Below the pieces are notes generated by a model that worked only from the letters and a program-made list of their open reading frames with translations, did no database searches and was not told the origin of the DNA. A stretch of DNA of 64,000 bases from Glebionis coronaria. Taxonomy: Eukaryota > Streptophyta > Magnoliopsida > Asterales > Asteraceae. The number at the start of each line of letters is the position of its first letter. The first letter of the stretch is position 1. The position numbers and the translations under genes were made by a program. Positions 24,021 to 35,119 of the stretch are shown here, piece after piece. The stretch covers positions 891,951 to 955,950 of the forward strand of contig JANFOE010000192.1 in assembly GCA_025667525.1 (NCBI GenBank), in the 5' to 3' direction.

Positions 24021-24032
24021 TGGTACCAGAGC
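24021..24032 (+). other. Primer-binding site of the long-LTR element
   Basis: TGGTACCAGAGC begins 3 bases after the LTR terminus TTACA-GTT. It differs by one base from the tRNA-iMet complement TGGTATCAGAGC. Confidence 0.85.
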
Positions 24033-27000
24033 TCTCGTTATAGAGAACGAAAGATTTTTAAAACCAAAGGTTTTGAATAAAACATTTCAAAATCTTTTTA
24101 CTAAAAACATTTTTCTAAAAATGTCTAAAAATCTTTTGACTATAACGGTGCCGAAGAATTCCCGAGTTACCGACAAGGCCAAGACTGAGAAGTGTTATTT
24201 TAATATATATATAACTTAGTTTATATATATATGATGTAATTTTATTACATGATTGTTTGATGATTATTTTGATTTTTATACGAGGTATTTGTACGACGTA
24301 GATTGTCACAAGTAACCCTAACTTCCCTAGTAAATTAATCGAAGCTATTCTCGTAAGAATTCTAGCTATCCTAGATCTAAACCAAGTTGTGGATATTTAT
24401 GATCCCAACAAATGGTTGATATTCGTAGAGATGTAGATATTAGTTGATTGCGATATTGAAAAAGGATTGGCGAGATTAAATCTGATATCGATGTCATGAC
24501 GATCTTTTCTTATAGAGTGGAGTTTTACAAAACGTTACCACCTGGAAAGATGTCATCTCATTCGTTGTCACCTAATTCTTAAATTTGAAATCGAAAGGGT
24601 GAATGTTGCACTTGAGGCTGTTATTGGAACCATTACCCAAAAGCCTCATGCCACTAATACCTTTCCGAGAAGTCTAGTTGAATGATCAAGTCATTTCATA
24701 TTAATGACTCATTTGATAATTGTTGTTGTAAGAGCTATAGGATTGGAAACTAAGTGTTGATTATATTGAGCTTTCATTGCCCTATTAAGGTCTAAGAATA
24801 AGATTGAAAGTATTGGAATATGAGGTAGGATATCGAATTGAGTATAAAATTGATTGAAACTTGAAATTAACTTGTATGGGATAATAAATTGTTAAGAGGA
24901 AGTCGTTAAGTTTTGTGATTGAATTATAAGGATTTAATTGATTCATAGTTTGTGTTAAGGGTTGTTCCTATGCCATTGTCCACTAATGAGGATGCCCAGG
25001 TGTCCAGGAAATAAATTGAAGAAATCTTCTTCTGAATTGGGGCCGATGGATCTTCCGGGACATGTGGAACACCTAATGACTCTTGTAGATTAGTATTCAT
25101 TGTGGTATCTTTTAATAATAATCCCTAACTTAACTGTGACATCAGTTGGTAGGATGAGTTCTGAGAATTGTATGACATAGTGACGCGTAATGTGTTACGG
25201 TACAATTTGACTTGTTTGTGATTAATGAAAAGATTACCTTTGATTGCTAAATTCTACATGTATCGATGTTATCTATCTTTTATTTGCTTCATCCTAATGT
25301 TCACATTAGTGATGTAACCATTGAAAGAGTACTCATCTTGACTTGAGTTACGTTGTGGATTATTCTCTTTGTATTCCTGAGTGCCATCGAAGTCATGAAC
25401 CTCATGAATGTTTGGCTAAGCTCATTTCCTATGATATCGTAGTTAATTCTTGGTGAACAAGCTTTCATCACTCCTTTGCAGATCGCTCATTGTTTTTATA
25501 AAGATAAAACAGTATTCCTTGAGAAAAATTGAATTTTCATCACTAAAAGGATTACTCAAAGTAAGATTTGTAAGTGATTGTTATCGAAATGAGGTTGTTT
25601 ATAAAACACTTTGAAAAACCTAATTGTTTTCATAACAAAGAAAATCATTGTAAATTTATTTTTGATTCTTATACAAGAATTAAGCATGAAAATGTTTTTA
25701 TTATAAACATGATGATAAAAAATTTGACGAACTGAGTATTGCATCGTTAATCTTGAAATTGTATATAGTTGCGCGCCTACATACAATTTGGAATGGACTA
25801 TGCAAGGCTGATTAGTAGTCACCATAAAACTAATGAATAAACACTACACTTTCTTTGAGGATTGTGAAAGATTAAAATTTTAATGAGATCTGCAAGAAGT
25901 GAAAAATAAGGACATAGTGTAAGGGACACCTACATATGCGCCTGTAGCATCTATTCTTCTGAGTTGAACTTACTCATCTGTGGAAATTGTCTTATTTGAC
26001 AATTGATATTTCGTTCTTGTCCGATTCTCCCGTAGTGAGATTCTTAGGAAAAGTATCTGATTATCGAGTGTTGATACCCGATTGGATGTATCGACGTTCC
26101 TATCATTCTTTTGATTTGATTTCATTTGAATGACCTGGGTAACGATCCGAGGAGCTTTCGAATGCGTACTCGAATCATGAAAACATGGGATATATTCATA
26201 TTCGTTAAGTGTTTTCGTCTGTATCTGATTTGAAATTCTCTCGCGTAAATTATGAGTTGACCTTACTCTTTTGATAGTAGTTGTGTCTCCAGATATCCTT
26301 GAATTTGTGAAGGATTATGAGTTATTATTAGTCTTTTGAGAAGTTCACATCTTATCGACGGCAATGAAACTGGAAGGTTGATAGTGCCAGTAGAATGGAT
26401 TGATTGATTATGACATGACGACATTGTCTTAATTGATGGGAACTCGAATTGAATTCCCCTAAAAAGATAAGATGTTGATTATCAAAAGTGAACTAAATAA
26501 TTCTTGACGGATGATCGTATCCTGTATTTAGACTTGAGATTATATTGTGATTGGTTGTGAACTAGCTATAGATTTTGTAATCTAGAAAGAACCTAGTATG
26601 TATTTATTAAAAGATGTTTATCTTATCTGAAACTTTAGGAGGTATTTGTTGGTGAACTACCTAGACTTTCGCCACTAAGGCAAGTTGAATTTGGTATTGG
26701 TTATATTACCGGTGCACTGTACGTCAGCACCATCTGAATTTAAGGAATTACCGTACAACTGAGAAAGTTGTCGGAGAAAGATTTTATTATACCAAGCCTG
26801 TCATCCTGAAGAGCTATGGTGTTATCTTTCCTTATATTTATAGATTACTGTGACTGAGTAAATTGACAATCGAAGACGATATCCATAACTCGAAATGGAA
26901 GATTTGTTCGATCATTTACAAGGTTCTAGCTTTGTTTATAAGATTTGATCCATAGCATGGTTATCATCAACTTCGCATCTGCGAAAGAGATTATATATTC

Positions 27001-29421
27001 CAATCACTACATCCGGTACTTGTAATGAACATTATGAGTTTCACGTGATGTCGTATGGATTGATCAATGCACATGTAGTATTCATAAATTTGGTGAATCA
27101 CGTGTGTGGGCTGTAAATTGATAAATTCATGCTCGTGATCATTAAGGACTATTTGTTTGTATATAAGAATAAGGATGAGTTAATAATTATTAATAAGAAT
27201 GCCCTGAATTGGCTAAACGATAAAAACCTGTACCTTGAATAATTAACACGTGATTAAAGACATAATACTTTACATGATTTGACTATGGAATTAAAAGGAT
27301 AATGGAATATAAATTGACTCTTCAAAAATTAAGAGCCCTTTTAAGACTTTGGATTTTACCAAAAAGAAATGGAAATATGTTTTGACAAATATTTTAACAA
27401 AGGACTTTAAGGGATTATTCCCTTGTACACAAACCATTTAACTAAACTTCTGTTTAGGGGTAAATGTTTGTGTATACCTCAAGATAACTTAAGAAGGACT
27501 GAGTAAAACCATTTATACCATAACGTGAAAACTTAAAACGACAATTTTTGCTTTTCAAACTAAGAAAACTTTGACCAAGGTATAAACAAAGGTTTTTCGA
27601 ACATTTACGAATCTTATTAAATATTTTCGATAAATCAACAAAAATCTTGTTAATTAAATTCAAATTTATTTTGAACATTTTATATAATTGGTCAAACTAT
27701 GAAATCTAAAATTTTTACGTTTACGTTTCATAAAAATTAACTAATAATTATTTAATTAATTATAATAATTATCGACGCTTTAGACGACGGATTGAGTAAA
27801 ACGGATAAAAATGATAGTAAAGACGAAACTGAAACATAGAAGATATGAAGAAAGAATTTTGAATAAATACGATTGCGATATTTATTTCATCAGGAAGGTA
27901 AACGTAATTACTGACGCATAATATAGAAAGAATATCTGAGTGAATTGTGGACATGATAATTATATCATCATGAGAAGTGAATATAGATACCGACGCATTA
28001 TGTATAAAAGATAAAGAACCAGTTAGGACATGTTCTTTAATAATGAAGGTGCAAAATAAATTGCCGAACAATTTAAAATATAGCCGATAATATAGATAAT
28101 AAAAGGGGTTCGCGGCTAATGTGAACCATCAGAATTGAGAAGCCGATAGCGTTAAATATTTTAAAAGACCACTTGTGATTGTCTAAATATGGAGGATTGT
28201 GAGATATAGTTAAGTTGGAATTTGTAAGTATAAGTATTATATGTATGTCATCTTTGACTAAAAGTATCTTTGTCTAAAGAAGCTGTACTAATGGCAATTA
28301 TGAGGGCAGACATCGCCTCATACATTAGTAAACGTCCAGCTATTGCAAAGGTCATCATCTGAATTTGATTCGATTTGGGTCATCGTCGACAGAATGACCA
28401 AATCTGCTAATATCATTCTCGATAATGATAAATGCAAAAGAATTATGTAAACATGGTGTGCCTGTATCGAACATCTTTATCAAGATCCTCGCTTCGCATC
28501 GAATTTCTAGAGATTTGCTCAGAAATCATTGAAAACGAACCTTGATGAGAGTACTATGTACCATCCCAAATCGAAGGGACGAGGTAAAGTAACGATACAA
28601 GGTAATATAAGTGCTGTTTTATGTTTGAATGACTGACCTTTGGTAATAGACCGTATAATCATTTTCCTTTATAGAGATTATCATTGATAATCATCGTATT
28701 AGGATCGAGATCAAATCTTGTTAAGATTTAGAAATTAGAGCATCTGTAAGCTGGAGTTGAGATAAAGACATCCGACATACACCCATTGTGAGTTGGACAT
28801 GTCTTTTAGATTTAAGGTTTCCTATGATGGCGAACCTATCCTTGCAAAATACCCGACCCGCGAGATCTGAAATGATAGTTGAAATTAGGATTTGATTATT
28901 AACTGCCGATAGTGGGCAGGAGGTTATATGAATGTGAAATGTAGATCTTGAAGTGCCAAATGGGTAGCGAAGTTATGCCACAATTTTTAAACTTGGGAAA
29001 ATGAATTCATGATCTGACAAATCATGGGATATAAGTCCCCGTTGTATGGGACCATTGAAATGATGTAAAAGTTGGGATTGAAAGGCATATAAGCTGGATC
29101 TACCCTAGGACTTCAAGAACCGCGTGAATTATGTTTCGTAAATCGCACTTGATGGAATATCTATCAAGTGAAATTCTGATTATTCTTAGTCGAGCTTAGA
29201 TCGGCGAAAAGTTGCATTCATCAGAAACCCGTGAACATCATGGATAGAGAAAGTAAGTCAACATTAAGCCTGATCTTATTCCCGTAGTTATGTTTGATGA
29301 AACTCGCGTATTATAATGAATTGCACTTGTGAGAAAAGACCGAATGTGGAGGAATTACCCACATGGCTTTAACTCTATAAGAAGCGAGTAGTAAGGTAAG
29401 ATGATCTTTGAGGACAAAGAT

Positions 29422-29440
29422 CCTGTTTAGGGGTAAATGC
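29422..29440 (+). other. Polypurine-type tract before the 3' LTR
   Basis: TTTAGGGGTAAATGC abuts the LTR start TGTGACA at 29441. It has the AGGGG core of Gypsy plus-strand priming sites but is short on purines at its 3' end. Confidence 0.55.
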
Positions 29441-32400
29441 TGTGACAATCCGTTAGTTTATGGTTGATATTTTATTCTCAATATTATTTGAAAACAATTT
29501 ACAATATGAACTCACATATTTTTGGGAAGAAATTTGGATTTACGTCTTGAAGTAGCATCGACTACGTTTAAACCGGAGGATTCAACGTTACGTGCTTACG
29601 TTTACGTACACCGTCTTTGGTGACAGTCCGACATTTTAGAAAATAAATTTGTCCATGAATATTATTTTGGAGCTTTAAATTTGTGTTGGTTCATAAACTC
29701 ACAAATTTACGAGAAGAGATTAGGACTTACGATTTTATTTTAACGTCCTTTACGACTAAACCGGAAACCTTAGGATTACGTATTTACGTTTTTGAACTCC
29801 GTTTTGATGAGACAATTTTTATTGGATTCGTTTTGTGACGGTGATTCATAATTTATAAAAACGTTTTTCGTAAAACGACCCGAGGGCACGCAAATCGAGG
29901 AAACTAGAATCGAGGAATACCCATAAATAAATGGGATGAGACAAGTGGGACACTTGTCCCACCCCACTCCCAAAACCGGCCTAAGTTGCTAACTTAGCAC
30001 CATGAGGTGTCAAGTGTAAGCTAACAAGCTTCACACTTGTCCTAAGTAGCTTACATCTTAAGCCTTACCAACAACAAAACCATCAAACCCTTTTCATTCT
30101 ACCATTTCACCATGCAAAAACTACTCCTCTCTCTCTTGGACTCCATTTTTGCCGTCCCAAATACTCCACAAAAACACCATCACTTGATCAAATTAACCAT
30201 GAAATCTCTTGTTATTTACATACATATTGAAGCCCTTTCAAAACCCTATTGATTGGTGGTACTTATAACATCCATGGAGGAGTTTTCATGGTGTCATGAG
30301 GCTGATTTTCCACAAGGAGTTGATGAAGATTGGAGTTCTTGAAGATGGTCATGATTATTCACAAGTTTCTCCAACAAAAATCATGTCCAAATCATAACCT
30401 ACATCAAGTTGGTGGTATAAAGATTGTCCTCCTCATCTTCTTATTATTTTGATTATGTAAACATGTATTTTATTTCCTATTGTATATATATTTATGATGA
30501 TTATATGATGATAAAAATGTTACGTGGGGATTTGTTGTTGATAATCATGATTAAAAAGGTGAAAAACCATATGAAACAAGGTTAAAATCTTGATTAATTT
30601 GCATGGCTGTATAAAACAGTAAAGAACCAAGTGGTAAACTGATAATATGATGAAGTAGAACCCATTTACAGTAAGCTATGGGTCTTGTACACATGTGAGA
30701 GTTGGCCATGCAATGGAATCAAAGTAATGAGTGAGATATGATCAAAACAAGTTTAGGGTATAAATCTGAAGTTACTGTTTTGGACGATTTTTAAAAAATA
30801 CTTAAAGGATGATTCAACAGTAGCTATAGAATAGTTAAATGTAGCACATATCATGTAGTTTATGTGATAAAAATTTGAGCTTCTATCTCCATATAGAACT
30901 CAAGATATGGCAGTTTTGGTGAAAGTGAAGTTAAAAATCAGATTTTGGAAATTAAAGAATAATACTATTATATAAGCACTCAAATTATAATGTATAAAAT
31001 GTAAAAGTAAAACCCACTAACTTATAAAACTTATTTATATAAATATGTAAAAGGGTAAATGGATGAATAACTTATATAAATAGTAGTGAAATAATACTTA
31101 TAAGTTATAAAACTATAAACTTGATTTTTACGACTTTTTCGGCTATCGCCGTAAAAATAACGTTTTTATTAAATAAAACTTAGATGGTTGGACCCATCTA
31201 ATGAAAACTTTATAAAAGTTATATACTGATGTATAGACATGTATAACAAGTAAAAACCGATAAAAACCCGAACTATAGGACAAACGGACATTAACGAGCT
31301 AAGTAAACACATTGGGCTAATAATTGGACTAAATAAGATAAACACCCATAAAAAGAACTTATTGGGCTTAACCCATTTGGGCCCAACTTGAAAGTGTATG
31401 TACTGATAATATAAGTACAAAATGGATTAAAATAAGTTAAATAACTTATAAGAAGCTTATTGGACTTAAAACACGTAAAGGGGTAAAACTAGTAAACTAG
31501 TATAGAAGCTATCGACATATAACACTAAAATGAGTAAACGAGAATATGTAAACCCACTTGATCATCATATATATATAATCATCATATGTATACATAATTG
31601 TTATTTTTATAAAGTCATTGGACAAACGTCTAAGACCGATTATTATTTGTCTAGGTTTCCGTGATTGAAGCACGTACCGTACGTCCGAATTGCCGATAAC
31701 CCGCCTTCCCATATCAACGTGAGTTCATAGCCTCGCACTCTTTTAAATGTTTTATAAATGCTTTATAAACCCGCGAGGGAGATAACATGTTAGTTTTTAT
31801 AAAATTTTGGACACCATTTGTCCCGATTGTTTGTTTATTGATTTTGGACCCGAATGATTGAATGACCCGATTGTATGACCCGATAAATGATTAATGGACC
31901 CGATAGATGAAATTAAATGGATTATTAAAGTTAGGTTATGTCACTAAAAGTCCCATTAGCATGAATTGTGAACTACCGGGAGTTGGTAGACGCTTATGCA
32001 TTTAATAGTACTATTTGGGGACGATCACCCCAGTTCGCGCCTTGACGGTTGATCCCCGTCGTGCCACATTGATTGGTAAGCGAATTAATGTATGAGAAGA
32101 TTTCCAATAGCGTGACCTTTGTGACGACACGCTACTTTAGATGGGCAAAATTTGTATCGGGTTAGCTACCCGTTGTTGGTTTAGTAAGGTAACAATGTCA
32201 TGCGGCTTGTAATAATCCAAAATTAACGAAATACTAATAGACGCTCCGAATTACGATGTATTGCCAATACAGGGTCATACTATTGATATTATGTTTGTAT
32301 TTTGGTTTTCATAACCATATTCATATAACGGTATTTATTTGATTTTATACAACGTCATAAGACGTATTGTATGATGTTTTTACGACATTGGCTCGTATAC

Positions 32401-32869
32401 TAATTTTTAAGGCAAACGCCTATATTATGATTTTCGATAAGGATTTGTATAAAATGATTTTGGCTATTTTACGGCCTATTACAACGATTTGTACGAATTG
32501 ATTTTTGGTACTAATTTTATACCAAAGTTATATTGATGGAATTTATTAAACTCTATGAATTCACTCGGCGTTATCGCTGACCTTTTCTTTTAACATGTTT
32601 TATCTCAGGTACTTGAAGGTAATTCTCGGGAAGACAACAAGAATTCATGGCCCGCACTTAAACAATATTTTTCCATTCAAATACTTTGTAAAACTTTGTA
32701 TGAATTAATATGACTTGGGACCGATGTAACTTTGATATTATTGAATGGAAATGCTTTATAAATAAACGACGCGATTTTTATGCGTTGTCTATGATGTGAG
32801 TAATGTGCTATCCCGTAACACCAACTAGTCTTCCGCTGTACTGAGTTGTATAAATTTGGGGGTGTTACA
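29441..32869 (+). repeat. Right (3') LTR of the long-LTR element
   Basis: 3429 bp, co-linear with the left LTR. Differences seen include a single-base loss near 29803, two extra bases in the TA run near 30486, an 8-base loss near 32265 (gcctgactagcaattc against gccaatac) and scattered substitutions (for example 30605, 30833, 31151, 32125). The palindromic stem recurs at 29945-29962. Confidence 0.93.
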
Positions 32870-32874
32870 GTACC
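32870..32874. repeat. Target-site duplication GTACC, right copy
   Basis: Second copy of GTACC; deleting 20582-32874 restores a continuous Tat LTR. Confidence 0.92.
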
Positions 32875-32900
32875 TGTGATTTGGACTATCTAGCCCGACA
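32875..32900 (-). repeat. Tat 5' LTR, outer 26 bp
   Basis: The minus strand starts TGTCGGGCTAGATAGTCC at 32900, the outer LTR terminus. Beyond it lies the Tekay-like gag, whose CCHC-containing frame runs up to the boundary. Confidence 0.75.
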
Positions 32901-34320
32901 ATGGATTATACATCATCCGTACCTGTTGACTTGTTGTCCTGATCACGCGATGTCGTGTACACCCTTCCCGTAGTAAGAGGTGGCTTGGAGTCGGCATGTC
33001 CAGATGTGACCTCTATCGCACCCTTGTGGCAGTCCTTTATGCGATGGCCTGGCTAGCCACACTTGCAGCAAGCATCGCTGTTACGGCGACACGGTCATGG
33101 GTGCCTGCGGTTGCATGTAGTGGAGAGAGGGTGAGTATACCCTCCAACAGGTGCCCTTGCTGGCTGGGAGCGTGTTTAGAAAAGTATACGTGAGACATGG
33201 TTAATGGGTACAAACAGGACAATGCGGAAAATCGTAAGACATAAAACCAGTGATAGTTGCACGGTTGGGCTGTAAACCTCTGCGGTCATGCTCCCTTCTG
33301 TTGCCATGATTCCTAGTAGAAGATGCTGAAGTGTCAGAATTATGAATCATAAAGCATGTAACATACCAAATGAGTAAGTTTAGGGACCTCCTGCTGTTGG
33401 AGTTGCTAGCGTTGTTACAATAATTGTCATTTCTGCCACACCTATCCGAAGCAGAACGGTCTTGGGTCTGACCGTTACCCTTGTGCTGACTAGGCTGCTG
33501 TTGAGTAGCCGGTTGAGACCGGTCCCCAGTCTTCTGCCTGAAAGATGCAATTTATAGAGAAAGATAAATATTTGTATTGTACTGAATGAATCAAAATGAT
33601 CACCGCTGAGTGACGAATATACCTCTTCCCGGGTCTCTGCCTCTCCAAACTCATCCCTCTCTTGCAGCATCTCCAACTTGCGTGCTGCATCAGCTACTTG
33701 TGCCACCGTGTTGAAGGTAGCACACACCAAGTTATTGGCGACCGATGTACGAAGAGCCCAGCGAAAGTGGTACGATTGCTCCTCTGCAGTCCCTGCTGCT
33801 GTGCCAAGGAAACCAGCCAAACGAAGAAACCTCTGCATGAACTCATTATTGTTCTTCCCAGGTCTCTGCCTAATCCCGTGGTACTCCCTCTTCAGCTTAT
33901 CTTGCTCAGCCTTTGGGAAGAACTGTCCCATAACCAACTCCCTGAACTGAGCCCAAGTCAATCCAAGCGCGTCTCCTTCAAACTTGTAACATACCAACCT
34001 TGCCTTGAATACAGGGTCGTAGCCCATTGCGTCAAAGATCTTCTCAATATGAGCGAGCCAGCTCTCAGTCTCATTGGGGCTGTCAGTCTTCTCGAAGGAT
34101 CGCGGACGCTGCTTGTTGAATCACTTTAGCCATGTGATCAGTGTAGCTGGAGTAGGAGGAGGAGAAGGAGGATTCTGATGCTGGTGCTGGTGCTGATTGT
34201 TGGAAGCTTGCACCTCGGCCCTGATTTCATTCCTTAGTTGAGGAAGCATGGCATGCATCGCAGCTTGAATTGCTGCATTGAGTTGCTCCTTTCGCGTGTG
34301 AGAACCATCTGACAGTATAA
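32901..34320 (-). pseudogene. gag: Tekay-like Gypsy gag, interrupted by Tat and containing intron-like sequence
   Basis: Minus strand. The N-terminal part from about 34310 (SHTRKEQLNAAIQAAMHAML) is followed by a glutamine/histidine/proline-rich linker, then TGA at 34124-34122 where relatives have arginine (CGA). The capsid core 34027-33640 reads ESWLAHIEKIFDAMGYDPVF, LGLTWAQFRELVMGQFFP, KLKREYHGIRQRPGKNNNEF. A splice-like interval 33622-33538 separates it from a basic region (KTGDRSQPATQQQPSQHKG) and a degenerate knuckle CCKCG*PGHRIKDCHKG near 33040, then KPPLTTGRVYTTSRDQD. The frame ends where Tat inserted. The element's pol would lie beyond the Tat 3' LTR, outside the window. Clearly dead. 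Confidence 0.82.
33538..33622 (-). other. Intron-like interval in Tekay-like gag
   Basis: GAAGAG|GTATAT donor at 33622; T-rich tract ending TTTCAG (33538) with a second acceptor GCAG (33534) four bases on. Only the GCAG choice keeps the KTGDRSQ frame. AT-rich content contrasts with the flanking coding sequence. Confidence 0.45.
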
Positions 34321-34592
34321 AACAAAATGCATGATTAAACTGATTAAAAAATATTATATATACATGAAAAAAAGTTTATGCCAATAAATCATGAGAATGA
34401 TTTTATGCATAAAAACAGTGTATGAATGCATGATGATGAAATAACATGGGTTTGGGTGAACGCCTTTGGGTCGGTTCAGCTAAACAAAATCACATCAGGA
34501 GGATGAACGCCTATGGGTCGGTTCATCAAAACAAAATGATTTGATTAAAAGAACATGCGACTAAATAGGGTCAGTCCTGTACCAACCATTAC
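34321..34592 (-). other. Leader of the Tekay-like element, with 47-bp direct repeat
   Basis: AT-rich, non-coding, ending in an acceptor-like ACTGTCAG just before the gag frame. A 47-bp period repeat, TGAACGCCTTTGGGTCGG, starts at 34457 and 34504. The right end (attac, 34588-34592) is the target flank of the CRM-like LTR. Confidence 0.5.
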
Positions 34593-35119
34593 TGATGTAG
34601 ACTAAAAACAAAGAAACAAAGATAAGTAATTGGATCTGTTTATTCAACAAGAATGCCAGAAACAATTCTTCTAATAATCGTTGATTCTGAAGAATGCCCG
34701 AAAATTAGGGTAAAACACGGCAACACAACGGCCAGTGGTTTAACTTTTATTAAACTGATAACAGTCTTGCTAGGGTTACAGCAGATTCATTAAATAATGA
34801 CTGCAAACAAAGAAAAACCCTAAAAATCCAATGGGCTGGACCGTAGCCCAATGACAAAGTCCAACTGAAAGTGAAAAAACATAAAAATGCAAAAAAACTG
34901 ATAGTAAAAAGGCTTTTCGGGCCTTGTAAAATCCGCAACCAGCTACAAGATGGTTACAGAGTCGTCGGTCTCCTTTTTACGCACGTTTTGACAGGTCACG
35001 GGCTGAAAAGGGACTTAGGATGCAAAAGTTATGCCCATTTTACTAAACCCCTCTTCGTCACACGATCTCGGGCCTCTAGAAACAAGTCTGCCCGTTCTTC
35101 AATACCTGGGCCTCCATCA
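34593..35119 (-). repeat. CRM-like 3' LTR
   Basis: 527 bp, TGATGGAG...CTACATCA on the minus strand, preceded by the purine tract CCAGGGGGGAA. The pol frame ends inside it at 35029, 91 bp past the LTR boundary. Its partner is lost. Confidence 0.75.

Larger units (their letters stand above)
24018..29440 (+). pseudogene. Degenerate Tekay-like gag-pol interior
   Basis: A possible gag start, MSKNLLTITVPKNSRVTDKA at 24121, is lost within 35 codons. RT traces at about 26720-27130 include the equivalents of APSEFKEL, the IDYRELNKLTIKNRYPL region and the GYHQLR region, each broken by stops and indels. Integrase traces include DSIWVIVDRMTKSA at about 28365-28410, MSTMYHPKSKG near 28550 and a C-terminal HVFLKVS-like block near 28795. 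Damage is spread over the whole interior, unlike the LTRs. No other gene is present in these 5.4 kb. Confidence 0.75.
20582..32869 (+). mobile_element. Tekay/Del-like Gypsy element with 3.43-kb near-identical LTRs and a degenerate interior
   Basis: A complete plus-strand insertion of 12.3 kb with LTRs 20582-24017 and 29441-32869, a primer site at 24021, a purine-rich tract before 29441, and GTACC duplications. By eye the LTRs differ at roughly a dozen substitutions plus three small indels in 3.43 kb. The 5.4-kb interior still follows the order of a Tekay gag-pol but has no frame beyond about 100 codons. Fresh LTRs with a dead interior suggest mobilisation in trans, comparable to large retrotransposon derivatives (LARDs). 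It is inserted in the Tat 5' LTR. Confidence 0.9.
8329..32900 (-). mobile_element. Tat/Retand-lineage Ty3/Gypsy element carrying three nested insertions
   Basis: A decayed minus-strand element. Its 5' LTR is 32900-32875 plus 20581-20050 (about 558 bp without the insertion, termini TGTCGGGC...TATCAACA). Then come gag from 20007, protease, RT/RNase H, a second RNase H-type domain, integrase to 10867, and an antisense ORF down to 8343. The second RNase H and the antisense ORF after pol are known traits of the Tat branch. Insertions: Copia at 8329, a solo Athila LTR at 15591-19546, and a long-LTR element at 20582-32869. Its own insertion point is inside a Tekay-like gag (right flank atgga). The 3' LTR lies left of the Copia element, outside the window. 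Confidence 0.85.
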
